NCBI RefSeq assembly: GCF_012849555.1
Contig: NZ_CP051685.1
Location: forward strand, 1,798,001-1,862,000
Length of the DNA stretch: 64,000 bases
Reading direction: 5' to 3'
From: Massilia forsythiae
Lineage (GTDB): Bacteria; Pseudomonadota; Gammaproteobacteria; Burkholderiales; Burkholderiaceae_D
The notes below the pieces were generated by a model. That model was not told the origin of the DNA and ran no database searches. It saw only the letters and a list, made by a program, of their open reading frames with translations. The translations under genes and the position numbers were made by a program. Shown piece by piece: positions 25,702 to 38,038 of this stretch (the first letter of the stretch is position 1; the number at the start of each line of letters is the position of its first letter).

Positions 25702-26430
25702 ATGACCGTGTCCAAGCTCCCTTCCCCCGTCTGGCTGTTCGACCTCGACAACACCCTGCACGACGCCTCGCACGCGATCTTCCCGGCGATCAGCGCCAAC
25801 ATGAACACGTACATCGCGCGCGTGCTGGGCGACGGCACCACGCCGGCCAGCCAGGATGCCGTCAACGCAGCGCGCGTCGGCTACTGGAAGCGCTACGGCG
25901 CCACCCTGCTCGGCATGATCCGCCACCACCAGGTCGACGCCGCCGACTTCCTGCGCCGCACCCACGACCTGGGCGCCCTGTCCGAGCTGGTGCGCTTCGA
26001 GCGCGGCCTCTCGCGCCTGCTGCGCCGCCTGCCCGGCCAGAAAATCCTGCTGACCAACGCGCCCACCGTGTATTCAGGCGGCGTGGTGCGCCACCTCGGC
26101 CTGCAGCGCCATTTCGCCCATCACATCGCGATCGAGGACATGCGCGTGCATGGCCGTCTGCGTCCCAAGCCATCGAAACTGATGCTGCGCCGCCTGCTGC
26201 GCAAGCACGGCCTGGTGCCGCGCCGCTGCATCCTGGTCGAGGACACGCTGGTCAACCTGAAGCACGCCAAGCAGCTCGGCCTGCGCACCGCCTGGGTCAC
26301 GCAATACCTGCGCTATGCCGACCCGATCGGCAAAGCCCCGCTGCCGAAGATGGTCAAGCGCCCCGCCTATGTCGATGTCAAAGTAAAATCCGTGCTGCAG
26401 TTGCCGCTGCGCCTGCAGCGGCTGCGCTGA
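25702..26430 (+). CDS. HAD hydrolase, pyrimidine 5'-nucleotidase type
   Basis: The 242-residue protein has HAD motif I WLFDLDNTLHDA, motif II ILLTNAP, the conserved Lys in RPKPS and motif IV ILVEDTLVNLKHAKQLG. The helical cap between residues 25 and 100 fits the pyrimidine 5'-nucleotidase (SDT1/YjjG-like) subgroup. It probably dephosphorylates UMP/CMP or damaged nucleotides. The order argB / nucleotidase / slmA is familiar in betaproteobacteria. The ATG at 25702 is preferred because the one at 25678 is inside the REP. Confidence 0.82.
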   Translation: MTVSKLPSPVWLFDLDNTLHDASHAIFPAISANMNTYIARVLGDGTTPASQDAVNAARVGYWKRYGATLLGMIRHHQVDAADFLRRTHDLGALSELVRFERGLSRLLRRLPGQKILLTNAPTVYSGGVVRHLGLQRHFAHHIAIEDMRVHGRLRPKPSKLMLRRLLRKHGLVPRRCILVEDTLVNLKHAKQLGLRTAWVTQYLRYADPIGKAPLPKMVKRPAYVDVKVKSVLQLPLRLQRLR

Positions 26431-26462
26431 TCATTCATTTCACTACGGAGCATCGCCGATCC

Positions 26463-27041
26463 ATGGGTAGTAGCAAGCCGGGCCAGAGAAAGCAGCAGAT
26501 CCTGTCCGCCCTGGCGGCCATGCTCGAGCACCCGAAAGGCGACCGCATCACCACCGCCGCGCTGGCCGCCCGCATGGCCGTGTCGGAGGCGGCGCTGTAC
26601 CGCCATTTCGCCAGCAAGGCGCAGATGTTCGAGGGCTTGATCGATACCATCGAAGCGAGCGTGTTCGGCGCCACGCGCCAGATCGCCGAGCGCGAGCCGG
26701 ACGGCGTCAAGCAGGCGCACGCGATGCTGTTGATGCTGCTGGCCTTTGCTGCCGACAACCAGGGCATGACGCGCGTGCTGATCGGCGAAGCCCTGGTCGG
26801 CGAGGACGAGCGCCTGCAGCTGCGCATGAGCGGCTTCTACGAGCGCGTCGAGCAGGCTTTCATGCAATCGCTCAGCACTGCCGCCGGCCAGGGCCATGGC
26901 CGCATCGAGGATGTGGCGGCGCGCGCCGCCATGCTGGTGTCCTACGTGACCGGGCGCTGGCACCGCTTCGCCAAGAGCGGCTTCCGCCAGCATCCGGCCG
27001 ACCACAGCCCGGTGCACCTGGCGCTGCTGCTGGCGGCGTGA
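26463..27041 (+). CDS. slmA: Nucleoid occlusion factor SlmA (TetR family)
   Basis: The 192-residue protein has an N-terminal TetR HTH (ITTAALAARMAVSEAALYRHFASKAQMFEGLI) and a SlmA-type ligand domain. SlmA binds specific chromosomal sites and disrupts FtsZ near DNA. The first half is very close to SlmA (ALYRHF, KAQMFEGLIDTIE). It follows the HAD gene by 32 bases and its TGA stop overlaps the GTG start of pabBC. Confidence 0.88.
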   Translation: MGSSKPGQRKQQILSALAAMLEHPKGDRITTAALAARMAVSEAALYRHFASKAQMFEGLIDTIEASVFGATRQIAEREPDGVKQAHAMLLMLLAFAADNQGMTRVLIGEALVGEDERLQLRMSGFYERVEQAFMQSLSTAAGQGHGRIEDVAARAAMLVSYVTGRWHRFAKSGFRQHPADHSPVHLALLLAA

Positions 27042-29023
27042 CGGCGCATATGCAAGGCCCCGTATTCGCCCTGCTCGACGACGCCGGCGCCGATGGCCGC
27101 GCGCAGGCGCGCTCGCGCCTGTACCGCGATCACGCCGGCACGCTGGCCTGCCACGACATCCACGCCTGGCCGCAATTGCTGGCGCAGCTGGAAGCGGCGC
27201 TGGCGCGCGGCCTGTACGCGGTGCCGGTGCTGGCCTACGAACTCGGAGAAGGCCTGTTCGGCATGGCTGCCCGGTCCGCGTCTGCCGACCCGGCGCACCC
27301 GCCGACGCCGCCGGCGCCGCTGGCGCAGGTGCTGCTGTTCGAACGCTACGAAGCGCTCGATGCCGACGGCGTCGCGGCCTGGCTGCGCGAACGCGCCGCT
27401 GCCGTGGACCAAGCGGCCGGTGCGCAGGGCAGCGCACCGGCCGGTATCGCCGCGCTGCGCGCCAACGTGGGTGAAACCGCGTTCACGCGCGCCATCGACG
27501 CCATCCGCGCCTGGATCGCCGCCGGCGACACCTACCAGGTGAACTACACTTACCGCCTGCGCTTCGACGCCTTCGGCTCGGTATTCGCCTTGTACGAGCG
27601 CCTGCGCGCGCGCCAGCCGGTGCCGTACGGCGCGCTGATCGGCCTGCCGGACGGACGCACCGTGCTGTCCCTGTCGCCGGAACTGTTCGTGCGCCACACG
27701 GGTGGACGATTGCTGGCGCGGCCGATGAAGGGCACCGCTCCTGCGGCGCCCGACGCATCGCCCGATGCTGCCGCGATCGATGCCGAGCGCGCCCGGGCGC
27801 TGGCCGCCGATACCAAGAACCGCGCCGAAAACCTCATGATCGTCGACCTGCTGCGCAACGACCTGGGGAAGATCGCCGTCACCGGCAGCGTGGCCGTGCC
27901 GGCGCTGTTCGAGGTCAATCGCCACGGCAAGGTGCTGCAGATGACGTCCACCGTGCACGCGCAACTACGCCCCGGCGTCACGCTGGCTTCTCTATTCGAC
28001 GCGCTGTACCCGTGCGGCTCGATCACCGGGGCGCCCAAGCGCCGCACCATGGAAATCATCCGCGAATTGGAGCCGGACGCGCGCGGCATTTACACGGGCG
28101 CGATCGGCTGGATCGATCCGCCCGCGTGCGCAGGCACGGATGCCGGCGCGGACCCTGACGGCGCCGCCACGCAGATGGCGGGCGCCGTTCCGGTGGCCGC
28201 TGCCCGCTTCGGCGACTTCTGCCTGTCGGTGCCGATCCGCACACTGGTGCTGCAGGCGCCGCGGGACGGCGTACGCGAAGGTGAACTCGGCGTCGGCGCC
28301 GGCATCGTCCACGACAGCGACGCCGCCGCCGAATTCGCCGAGTGCCGCCTGAAGGCCGGTTTTCTCACCGGTCTCGCCAACACGTTCGAACTGTTCGAGA
28401 CCATGTTCGCCACGCGCGAGGATGGTTGCCGGCACTTGCAGCGGCACTTGTCTCGCCTGCAGGCCTCGAGCGCCTATTTCGGCTACCCGTTCGACGCGGA
28501 CCGCACGCGCGCCGCCGTGCTGGATGCCTGCGCCGCCCTGGCGCCCGGTTTGCCGCACCGCCTGCGCCTGGCGCTGCGCCCCGATGGCGTGCTCGACCTG
28601 CAAAGCGCCGTGCTGGCGCCGCTGCCGGCCGCGCAGGACCAGCCGGTGCGCCTGCTGCTGGCGTCAGAAACGACCCGATCGGGCGACCTGCTCCTGCGCC
28701 ACAAGACCAGCGTGCGCAGCCGCTACGATGCCGCCTGGCGCGCCGCGGAAAGCGCCGGCGCCTTCGACACCCTGTTCTTCAACGAGCGCGGCGAGTTGAC
28801 GGAGGGCGGGCGCAGCAACGTGTTCGTGCATGTCGACGGCCGCTGGATCACGCCGGCGCTGGCGTGCGGCGTGCTGCCCGGCGTGCTGCGCGCCGTGCTG
28901 CTGGACGATCCGGGCTGGGATGCGGTCGAGGGTGTGATCACGCGCGCCATGCTGCAACGTGCCGACGCGATCGTGGTGTGCAATGCGCTGCGCGGCCCGC
29001 TGCAAGCGGTGCTGGCCGGCTGA
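27038..29023 (+). CDS. pabB: Fused aminodeoxychorismate synthase component I / 4-amino-4-deoxychorismate lyase
   Basis: The 661-residue protein joins two enzymes. Residues 1-440 are PabB: GDTYQVNYTYRLRF, LSLSPELFVRH, RPMKGTAPA (with the PabB Lys), DTKNRAENLMIVDLLRNDLG, YPCGSITGAPKRRTMEII and GVGAGIVHDSD. Residues 450-661 are a class IV PLP lyase of PabC type, with the Lys in LLLRHKTSVRSRYD and the ELTEGGRSNVFV motif. Together with a PabA amidotransferase elsewhere it makes p-aminobenzoate for folate. GTG start overlapping the slmA stop indicates coupling; an ATG at 27050 is the alternative. Confidence 0.92.
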   Translation: MTAHMQGPVFALLDDAGADGRAQARSRLYRDHAGTLACHDIHAWPQLLAQLEAALARGLYAVPVLAYELGEGLFGMAARSASADPAHPPTPPAPLAQVLLFERYEALDADGVAAWLRERAAAVDQAAGAQGSAPAGIAALRANVGETAFTRAIDAIRAWIAAGDTYQVNYTYRLRFDAFGSVFALYERLRARQPVPYGALIGLPDGRTVLSLSPELFVRHTGGRLLARPMKGTAPAAPDASPDAAAIDAERARALAADTKNRAENLMIVDLLRNDLGKIAVTGSVAVPALFEVNRHGKVLQMTSTVHAQLRPGVTLASLFDALYPCGSITGAPKRRTMEIIRELEPDARGIYTGAIGWIDPPACAGTDAGADPDGAATQMAGAVPVAAARFGDFCLSVPIRTLVLQAPRDGVREGELGVGAGIVHDSDAAAEFAECRLKAGFLTGLANTFELFETMFATREDGCRHLQRHLSRLQASSAYFGYPFDADRTRAAVLDACAALAPGLPHRLRLALRPDGVLDLQSAVLAPLPAAQDQPVRLLLASETTRSGDLLLRHKTSVRSRYDAAWRAAESAGAFDTLFFNERGELTEGGRSNVFVHVDGRWITPALACGVLPGVLRAVLLDDPGWDAVEGVITRAMLQRADAIVVCNALRGPLQAVLAG

Positions 29024-29026
29024 ATC

Positions 29027-29049
29027 AAAAAAGCCGGCGCGAGGCCGGC
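29027..29049 (-). terminator. Terminator after ompW
   Basis: Read on the minus strand, GCCGGC pairs with GCCGGC around a five-base loop and six T follow. It lies 47 bases past the ompW stop, and overlaps the end of the convergent pabBC transcript. Confidence 0.75.
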
Positions 29050-29095
29050 GTGAAAGCCGGCGTGGCCGGCGCGCTTTGGAGAAAGCGGTAACTCT

Positions 29096-29725
29096 TCAGA
29101 AACGGTAGCCGAGACCGACGCCCAGCAATACCGGATCGACCTTTACGCGCGTGACGCGCGCGCCGGCGATCTCGACGTCGCTGCGGATCTGCACCTTCTT
29201 GACGTCCAGGTTGACCGACCAGCGATCGTCGATCCTGACATCGACGCCGGCCTGCAGCGCCAGCCCGACGCTGTCGTGTTCCAGGCGCGCCGCGCCGTTC
29301 AGCAGGTTCACCTTCGACATCAGCGTGTAGTTGACGCCGGCGCCGACGTAGGGGTCGATGCCCGCGCCCGGCAGGAAGTGGTATTGCGCGGTCAAGGTCG
29401 GCGGCAGGTGTTTGAAGGTGCCGATCGCCGCGCCGTCCAGGGTGACGGTATGCTTTTGCGGATAGGTGAGGATCAGTTCGGCGGCCCAGTTGGGCGTCAG
29501 GAAGTAGGCGATGTCGACTTCGGGAATCCACTTGTCGCTGACGTGCAGGCGGTCGCCGGCGCCGGTGCCGCCGAGCGGGTCGGACTTGTCGGCCGGATCG
29601 ATGTGCAGCGCACGCACGCGCACCAGCCACGGCGACTCTTGCGCCAGCGCGGGCGCGGAAACGGCGGCCATGCCGGCACAGACACCCAGCGCGGCAATCA
29701 TCCCTTTCAGCATCGACTTGTTCAT
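29096..29725 (-). CDS. ompW: Outer-membrane protein OmpW
   Basis: The 209-residue precursor has a signal peptide ending APALAQES. The 8-stranded barrel has OmpW-type landmarks: WLVRVRALHIDP, PEVDIAYFLTPNWAAELIL, LPPTLTAQYHFLP, DPYVGAGVNYT, DVRIDDRWSVNLDVKK, and a C-terminal GLGYRF. OmpW forms a narrow hydrophobic channel for small apolar compounds. AAAGG precedes the ATG. A perfect FNR-type box lies 67-80 bases upstream, matching the oxygen-dependent control of ompW known in enterobacteria. Confidence 0.92.
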   Translation of the reverse strand: MNKSMLKGMIAALGVCAGMAAVSAPALAQESPWLVRVRALHIDPADKSDPLGGTGAGDRLHVSDKWIPEVDIAYFLTPNWAAELILTYPQKHTVTLDGAAIGTFKHLPPTLTAQYHFLPGAGIDPYVGAGVNYTLMSKVNLLNGAARLEHDSVGLALQAGVDVRIDDRWSVNLDVKKVQIRSDVEIAGARVTRVKVDPVLLGVGLGYRF

Positions 29726-29791
29726 GGTGTGACCTTTCTTCGTGTTGTTGTTCAGCGAAGAGAAGTTTATTGATGCGGCACAACAAAATCA

Positions 29792-29805
29792 TTGATGTGC
29801 ATCAA
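29792..29805. promoter_or_regulatory. FNR/Anr-type binding site upstream of ompW
   Basis: TTGATGTGCATCAA matches the consensus TTGAT-N4-ATCAA at every defined base. Its centre is about 73 bases before the ompW start codon, as expected for a class II or class I FNR site with a short leader. It implies anaerobic or microaerobic activation of ompW. Confidence 0.82.
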
Positions 29806-29841
29806 AACAACCATGAAGCAGTGATGGTCATTAAAGCATCT

Positions 29842-29870
29842 GCGTCGTCCCCGCGAAGGCGGGGACCCAT
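29842..29870. repeat. REP palindrome copy D
   Basis: GTCCCCGCGAAGGCGGGGAC with flanks GCGTC and CCAT matches the consensus core in the same orientation as copy A. It forms an inverted doublet with copy E. Confidence 0.85.
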
Positions 29871-29894
29871 CGGGCGCCGATCGAAGTCGCTCAG

Positions 29895-29923
29895 CATGGG
29901 TCCCCGCCTTCGCGGGGAAGACG
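29895..29923. repeat. REP palindrome copy E
   Basis: CATGGGTCCCCGCCTTCGCG followed by GGGAAGACG lies 25 bases after copy D, in opposite orientation. The pair can form one long cruciform and lies between ompW's promoter and the gpx stop. Confidence 0.85.
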
Positions 29924-29944
29924 GGAAAATTGGCAGCGTGTTTT

Positions 29945-30547
29945 TTATCCGCCCAGCGCCTGCTCGATCTTGCCCACCAGCGCCGCATCTTCCGGCGTCA
30001 CCTTGCTCGGGAAGTAATCCAGCACCTTGCCGTCGCGGCCGATCAGGTATTTGTTGAAATTCCACTTCGGCTGGTTGCCGGTGGCCTTGATCAGTTCCGC
30101 ATACAGCGGATTGGCGCCGTTGCCGCTCACCGCGGTGGTGGCGAACATCGGGAATTTCACGCCGTAGGTGTTGTAGCACAGGTCGGCGATCTTCTTGGCG
30201 TCGGCGTCTTCCTGCTTGAAGTCGTTGGACGGGAAGCCCAGCACCACCAGGCCGCGCGGCGCGTATTTCGAATACAGCTTTTCCAGGCCGTCGTACTGCT
30301 TGGTGTAGCCGCAATAGCTGGCGGTGTTCACCACCAGCACCACCTTGCCGGCGTACTGGCACAGGTCCTGCGGCGCCTCATCCTGCAGGCGCTTGAAGCT
30401 GTGCTGCAGCACGGCCGGGCAGGAAGCCGGCGCCTTGTTCACGGCCGGCGCAGCCGCCGCGTTTTGCGCGAGTGCGGGCGCCGGCACGGCGGTGGCGATG
30501 GCGGCGGCGCCGGCGAGGGACAGCAGGAAAGCGGTGGTCTTGGACAT
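29945..30547 (-). CDS. Exported glutathione-peroxidase-like protein
   Basis: The 200-residue precursor starts at the ATG at 30547; residues 1-28 are a signal peptide ending APALAQNA, so the enzyme is periplasmic. The thioredoxin-fold core has the peroxidatic Cys in NTASYCGYTKQYDGLEKLY, the GFPSNDF block, and the Trp and Asn in PKWNFNKYLIGRDG. The catalytic Gln of the classical FPCNQF block is Asp here. The exported FPSNDF form may use thioredoxin-like reductants. An extra Cys pair lies near residues 44 and 64. Confidence 0.85.
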   Translation of the reverse strand: MSKTTAFLLSLAGAAAIATAVPAPALAQNAAAAPAVNKAPASCPAVLQHSFKRLQDEAPQDLCQYAGKVVLVVNTASYCGYTKQYDGLEKLYSKYAPRGLVVLGFPSNDFKQEDADAKKIADLCYNTYGVKFPMFATTAVSGNGANPLYAELIKATGNQPKWNFNKYLIGRDGKVLDYFPSKVTPEDAALVGKIEQALGG

Positions 30548-30661
30548 GGAGGAAGTCGCGCAAATAAAATGGTTGGAGGGAGCCATTCTATGCCAAATCG
30601 GACGCGTATCGGTGCCGCCCCGGCGCCCGTTTCGCCAGACCGCACGGCGCTGTCGCCCCCC

Positions 30662-31495
30662 CTACTCCACCTTCACCTGCGACAGGTCCGCCTGCGGCGC
30701 CGGCCAGTCCAGCTTCATGCCCTGCATCGTTTCCAGCAGCAGGTTGGCGATGATCAGGTTGCGATGGGTTTTCGAATCGGCCGGCACCACGTACCAGGGC
30801 GCGTGGTCGGTATCGGTGGCGCGCAGCGCATCCTCGTAGGCGTGCCGGTAAGCGTCCCAGTGCTTTCTCTGCACCAGGTCGTTCGGATCGAATTTCCAGT
30901 GCTTCTCCGGGTCGTCCAGGCGCTCCTCCAGGCGCTTCTTCTGTTCGTCCTTCGAGATATGCAGGAACACCTTCATGATCGTGGTGCCGGATTCCGCCAG
31001 CATGCGCTCGAAGTCGCGGATCTGGTTCAGGCGCCGCTTGACTTCCTTGCCGTCGATGTCGCCGGCCACGCGCGGCACCAGCACGTCTTCGTAATGGCTG
31101 CGGTTGAAGATCGCGATCTCTCCGCTGCCCGGCACGTGCGGATGCACGCGCCACAGGAAGTCGTGGGCGCGCTCGCGCGTGCTCGGCGCCGTGAAACCGG
31201 TGGCGCGCAAGCCCATCGGATTGATGTGCGAGAACAGCTTGCGGATGGTGCCGTCCTTGCCCGAGGTATCCATCCCCTGCAGCACCAGCAGCAGTTTGCG
31301 CTGGCGTCCGGCGTACAGCTTTTCCTGCAGCTTGCCGGCTTCCGCGGCCAGCTCGTCCGTCAGCGCGCGCTCCTTCGCCTTGATGGCGCCGTTGCGCAGC
31401 TTGCCGCCCTCGTCGTCGCGCAGCGGGGTGGCGCCGGCATCTTCTTCGCGCAGTTCGAGGCCGCCGCGTACGCGGAAACGTTCCAGCAACTTCAT
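30662..31495 (-). CDS. Polyphosphate kinase 2 family protein
   Basis: The 277-residue protein has the PPK2 Walker A LLLVLQGMDTSGKDGTIRKL, the lid-proximal FTAPSTRERAHDFLWRVH, Walker B-like IAIFNRSHYEDVL and KVFLHISKDEQKKRL. It phosphorylates a nucleoside di- or monophosphate from polyphosphate. The short single-domain form is class I or III; class is not decidable by eye. GGAG precedes the ATG. The start overlaps the upstream stop as ATGA, so it is coupled to the CoA-binding gene. Confidence 0.9.
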   Translation of the reverse strand: MKLLERFRVRGGLELREEDAGATPLRDDEGGKLRNGAIKAKERALTDELAAEAGKLQEKLYAGRQRKLLLVLQGMDTSGKDGTIRKLFSHINPMGLRATGFTAPSTRERAHDFLWRVHPHVPGSGEIAIFNRSHYEDVLVPRVAGDIDGKEVKRRLNQIRDFERMLAESGTTIMKVFLHISKDEQKKRLEERLDDPEKHWKFDPNDLVQRKHWDAYRHAYEDALRATDTDHAPWYVVPADSKTHRNLIIANLLLETMQGMKLDWPAPQADLSQVKVE

Positions 31496-31920
31496 GCGGA
31501 GGCTCCCAGCTTGCGGTGCTCGATCAGCATGCAGTGGTCCATGACCACGTCCAGGCCGGCGGCGCGCGCCAGGTCGGCCGCTTGCTGGTTCTCGATCCCG
31601 AGCTGCATCCACAGGGTGCCGGCGCGCACCGCGATGGCATCCCGGGCGATCGGCAGCATGTCTTCCGGTTTGCGGAAGCAGTCGACCACGTCGATGCGCT
31701 GTCCCTCGTGCGCCAGGGCGTCGGCCGCTTCCTGCAGGGTGGCGTAGGCCTTTTCACCGAGGATCTCCTTGCCGGCATAGGCCGGGTTGACCGGGACGAT
31801 CCGGTAACCGTGCCGCTGCAGGTAGCCGGCCACCTCGAGGCTGGCGCGGTCCGGCTTGTCGGACAGGCCGACGACCGCCACGGTCCTGGCGCTATGGAGA
31901 ATTTGTTCGATGGTTTTCAT
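31492..31920 (-). CDS. CoA-binding domain protein
   Basis: The 142-residue protein is a single CoA_binding_2 Rossmann domain like E. coli YccU: TVAVVGLSDKPDRASLEVAGYLQRHGYRIVPVNP, DVVDCFRKPED and DVVMDHCMLIEHRKL. Such proteins bind CoA or acyl-CoA; no specific reaction is known. It forms a two-gene operon with ppk2. Confidence 0.85.
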   Translation of the reverse strand: MKTIEQILHSARTVAVVGLSDKPDRASLEVAGYLQRHGYRIVPVNPAYAGKEILGEKAYATLQEAADALAHEGQRIDVVDCFRKPEDMLPIARDAIAVRAGTLWMQLGIENQQAADLARAAGLDVVMDHCMLIEHRKLGASA

Positions 31921-32041
31921 GATTGTCTGTCGCTGGTTCGATGGGCGCCACCCTGGCGCTGCGCCAGGGTGCATTGAAATCCAGCTTATCAGGTTTGCAT
32001 GGGTGGGCGGCGCAAGCGTGCCCGGCCGTGCAGCGCCAATG

Positions 32042-32066
32042 AAAAAGGCAGCCCGCAGGCTGCCTT
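32042..32066 (-). terminator. Terminator of the atp operon
   Basis: On the minus strand AAGGCAGCC pairs with GGCTGCCTT around a four-base loop and five T follow. It lies about 30 bases past the atpC stop. Confidence 0.88.
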
Positions 32067-32094
32067 CATTGTATGCATCGCCAGACGACAGCGA

Positions 32095-32520
32095 TCAGCG
32101 TCCTTTATGACGCAGCTTGTGGATCGCCGCCAGTTGTGCGATCGCCGCCGCCAGTTCGGCTTGCGCCTTGGCGTAGTCGATCTGCGTGTCCTTGTGCAGC
32201 ATCAGCTCTTCGGCCTTGCGCTTGGCTTCCTGGGCTTTCGCTTCGTCCAGATCGGCGCCGCGGATCGCGGTGTCGGCCAGCACGGTCACGCCTTTCGGCT
32301 GGACTTCCAGGATGCCGCCGGCGACGAACACGAATTCTTCGTCGCTGCGGCCGGCCACCTTGATGCGCACGGCGCCCGGACGGATGCGCGTGATCAGAGG
32401 GGTGTGCATCGGGTAGATACCCAGCTCGCCCGATTCACCCGGCAACGCGACGAATTCCGCCTGGCCCGAAAAGATCTGCTCTTCGGCCGAGACGACGTCA
32501 ACTTGGATGGTGTTTGCCAT
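32095..32520 (-). CDS. atpC: F1F0 ATP synthase subunit epsilon
   Basis: The 141-residue protein has the N-terminal beta-sandwich ([42 protein letters not shown]) and the two-helix C-terminal domain that can inhibit the rotor. It is the last gene of the atp operon, 24 bases after atpD. Confidence 0.97.
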   Translation of the reverse strand: MANTIQVDVVSAEEQIFSGQAEFVALPGESGELGIYPMHTPLITRIRPGAVRIKVAGRSDEEFVFVAGGILEVQPKGVTVLADTAIRGADLDEAKAQEAKRKAEELMLHKDTQIDYAKAQAELAAAIAQLAAIHKLRHKGR

Positions 32521-32544
32521 GTGTGTCCTTTGAAGAGGCGCGGA

Positions 32545-33978
<1,434 letters not shown>

Positions 33979-34046
33979 TTATCGATCGCACCGGGCGCAT
34001 TGCGACACCGGTGCAAATCTTGAAATCAGTTGTTGGACCGCGGCGT

Positions 34047-34922
34047 TTACACTGCCGCCGCGCCGGCCACGATCTCGGACAGTTCCTTGGTGATCGCCGC
34101 CTGGCGGGTCTTGTTGTAGACCAGCTTCAGTTCGCCGATGACGCTGCCCGCGTTGTCGCTCGCGGCCTTCATCGCCACCATGCGCGCCGATTGCTCGGAC
34201 GCCAGGTTTTCCGCCACCGCCTGGTAGATCAGCGCCTCGACGTAGCGCACCAGCAGCTCGTCGATGACCACTTGCGCGTCCGGCTCGTAGATGTAATCCC
34301 ACGCGTGCGCGCCGGCTTGCGCCTGCAGGTGCTGGGCCGGCAGCGGCAGCAGCTGCTCGAGCACCGGTTCCTGGCGCATGGTGTTGATGAACTTGGTGTA
34401 GCACAGGTACACCGCATCCAATTGTCCATCCTGGTAGGCGTCGAGCATCACCTTGATCGGGCCGATCAGCTTTTCCAGGTGCGGCGTGTCGCCGATCTGG
34501 GTCACGCTCGACACCACCTTCACGCCGATGCGGTTCAGGAAGCCCAGACCCTTGTTGCCGATCGCAACGACTTCAATGCGCTTGCCCGCGGCTTCCAGCT
34601 CGCGGGTCTTCTGCGTCACCTGGCGCAGCACGTTGGTGTTCATGCCGCCGCACAGACCCTTGTCGGTCGTGACGACGATGAAGCCGACGGCCTTCGCCTC
34701 GACGTCCCTGGCTTGCGCCATGAACGCGTGGGTGTATTCCGGGTTCGCAGTGGCGAGGTTGGCCGTGATGTTACGGACTTTCTCGCTGTAGGGACGGGCG
34801 GCGCGCATCCGGTCCTGCGCCTTGCGCATCTTGGACGCGGCGACCATTTCCATCGCCTTGGTGATCTTCTTCGTATTTTCTACGCTCTTGATCTTGCCAC
34901 GTATCTCTTTGCCTGCTGCCAT
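34047..34922 (-). CDS. atpG: F1F0 ATP synthase subunit gamma
   Basis: The 291-residue rotor shaft begins [31 protein letters not shown] and ends with [25 protein letters not shown], the paired N- and C-terminal helices of gamma. [11 protein letters not shown] is also conserved. It couples c-ring rotation to F1. Confidence 0.97.
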   Translation of the reverse strand: MAAGKEIRGKIKSVENTKKITKAMEMVAASKMRKAQDRMRAARPYSEKVRNITANLATANPEYTHAFMAQARDVEAKAVGFIVVTTDKGLCGGMNTNVLRQVTQKTRELEAAGKRIEVVAIGNKGLGFLNRIGVKVVSSVTQIGDTPHLEKLIGPIKVMLDAYQDGQLDAVYLCYTKFINTMRQEPVLEQLLPLPAQHLQAQAGAHAWDYIYEPDAQVVIDELLVRYVEALIYQAVAENLASEQSARMVAMKAASDNAGSVIGELKLVYNKTRQAAITKELSEIVAGAAAV

Positions 34923-35015
34923 GAGCCCTTACTCCTCATGACCGGAGCCGAACCCCGGTCATATCACGTTGAGGATGGAAGTGTTCTCCCACCCCGCGCT
35001 TCGATGATGAAACGC

Positions 35016-36551
<1,536 letters not shown>

Positions 36552-36622
36552 GAGTGCTAACTCCTAATAGTTTCTTGATGCGTTGGGCAAGACTGGACGC
36601 GGGACGGTGCGAATGGGCGTCC

Positions 36623-37156
36623 TCAGGCCACCAGCGCGGCGTGCATCTGCTGCAGCTTGGCGCGGACCGAGGTATCGAGCACTTCGTCGCCGACGACCAC
36701 GCGCACGCCGCCGATCAGGGACGGGTCCAGTGCGACCGTGGGATTCAGCTTGCGGCCAAATTTCTTTTCCAGCGTGGCGACCAGCGCGGACACTTGATCG
36801 GCCGACATGTCGAACGCGCTGTGGATAGTCGCGTCGGCAGCGCCTTCGTGTGCATTCTTGAGCACGACGAACTGGGCGCCGATTTCCGGCAACAGGGCGA
36901 TGCGGCCGTTTTCGGCCAGCATCGCCATGAAGTTGTTCGCTTCCGCGGACATGGGCGACTTGACCAGCGACGCAATCGTCTCGGCCAGCTGCGCGGGCGT
37001 CACGTTCGGATTGCTGGCGAAAGCCTGCACGTCCGGGTTGGCGCCGATATGCGCCAGTTCGGCGACGAGGGCCGACCAGGTCGCCATGTCGCCGTTCTGG
37101 GCGACACGGAACAGGGCTTCGGCGTAGGGACGGGCGACGGTTGCGAATTCAGCCAT
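36623..37156 (-). CDS. atpH: F1F0 ATP synthase subunit delta
   Basis: The 177-residue protein starts [19 protein letters not shown] and ends [19 protein letters not shown], both typical of delta, which ties the peripheral stalk to the top of F1. Its start is only two bases past the atpF stop. Confidence 0.96.
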   Translation of the reverse strand: MAEFATVARPYAEALFRVAQNGDMATWSALVAELAHIGANPDVQAFASNPNVTPAQLAETIASLVKSPMSAEANNFMAMLAENGRIALLPEIGAQFVVLKNAHEGAADATIHSAFDMSADQVSALVATLEKKFGRKLNPTVALDPSLIGGVRVVVGDEVLDTSVRAKLQQMHAALVA

Positions 37157-37158
37157 GA

Positions 37159-37629
37159 TCAGAGCTCGGTCGCCAGTTTCGACAGCAGGTCGGCGTGCGC
37201 CGCTGCATTGACTTCGCGCTGCAGGATCTGCTCGGCGCCCTTGACGGCCAGGGTCGCCACCTGGGCGCGCAGTTCGTCGCGCACGCGGTTGATCTGCTGG
37301 GTCGCATCGGCTTCGGCTTCGGCGCGGATGCGCGCGGCTTCGACGCCGGCGGTCTGCTTGGCGTCGTCGATGATCGCCTGGGCACGCTTTTCGGCGTCGG
37401 CGATGCGCTTGGCGCTTTCGTCACGGGTAGCGGACAGCTCGCTGGCGATGCGCTTTTCGGCGGCGGCCATTTCTGCCTTGCCACGGTCAGCCGCGGCCAG
37501 GCCACTCGCGATCCTCTCGGCGCGCTCGTCGAGCGCTTTCATCAGTGGCGGCCACACGAATTTCATCGTGAAGGCGACCAGGATGAAGAAGACCACGAAC
37601 TGGGCAAACAAAGTTGCGTTTAAGTTCAC
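37159..37629 (-). CDS. atpF: F1F0 ATP synthase subunit b
   Basis: The 156-residue protein has one N-terminal TM helix ([19 protein letters not shown]) with [10 protein letters not shown] after it, then a long Ala/Arg/Glu-rich coiled coil forming the peripheral stator stalk as a homodimer. Confidence 0.97.
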   Translation of the reverse strand: MNLNATLFAQFVVFFILVAFTMKFVWPPLMKALDERAERIASGLAAADRGKAEMAAAEKRIASELSATRDESAKRIADAEKRAQAIIDDAKQTAGVEAARIRAEAEADATQQINRVRDELRAQVATLAVKGAEQILQREVNAAAHADLLSKLATEL

Positions 37630-37702
37630 GGTAAATTCCTTCTCACAAAAACGGATGCCGAACCGGGTCGGTTCGGCTGTTCAGAACCGAATACTGCTTC
37701 GA

Positions 37703-38035
<333 letters not shown>

Positions 38036-38038
38036 CGG

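Noticed and set aside
29027..29075. Repeated GCCGGC blocks after pabBC as a possible repeat array
   Set aside because: The first pair plus T run is explained as the ompW terminator; the others are short and irregular. No CRISPR-like regular spacing is present here or elsewhere in the window.
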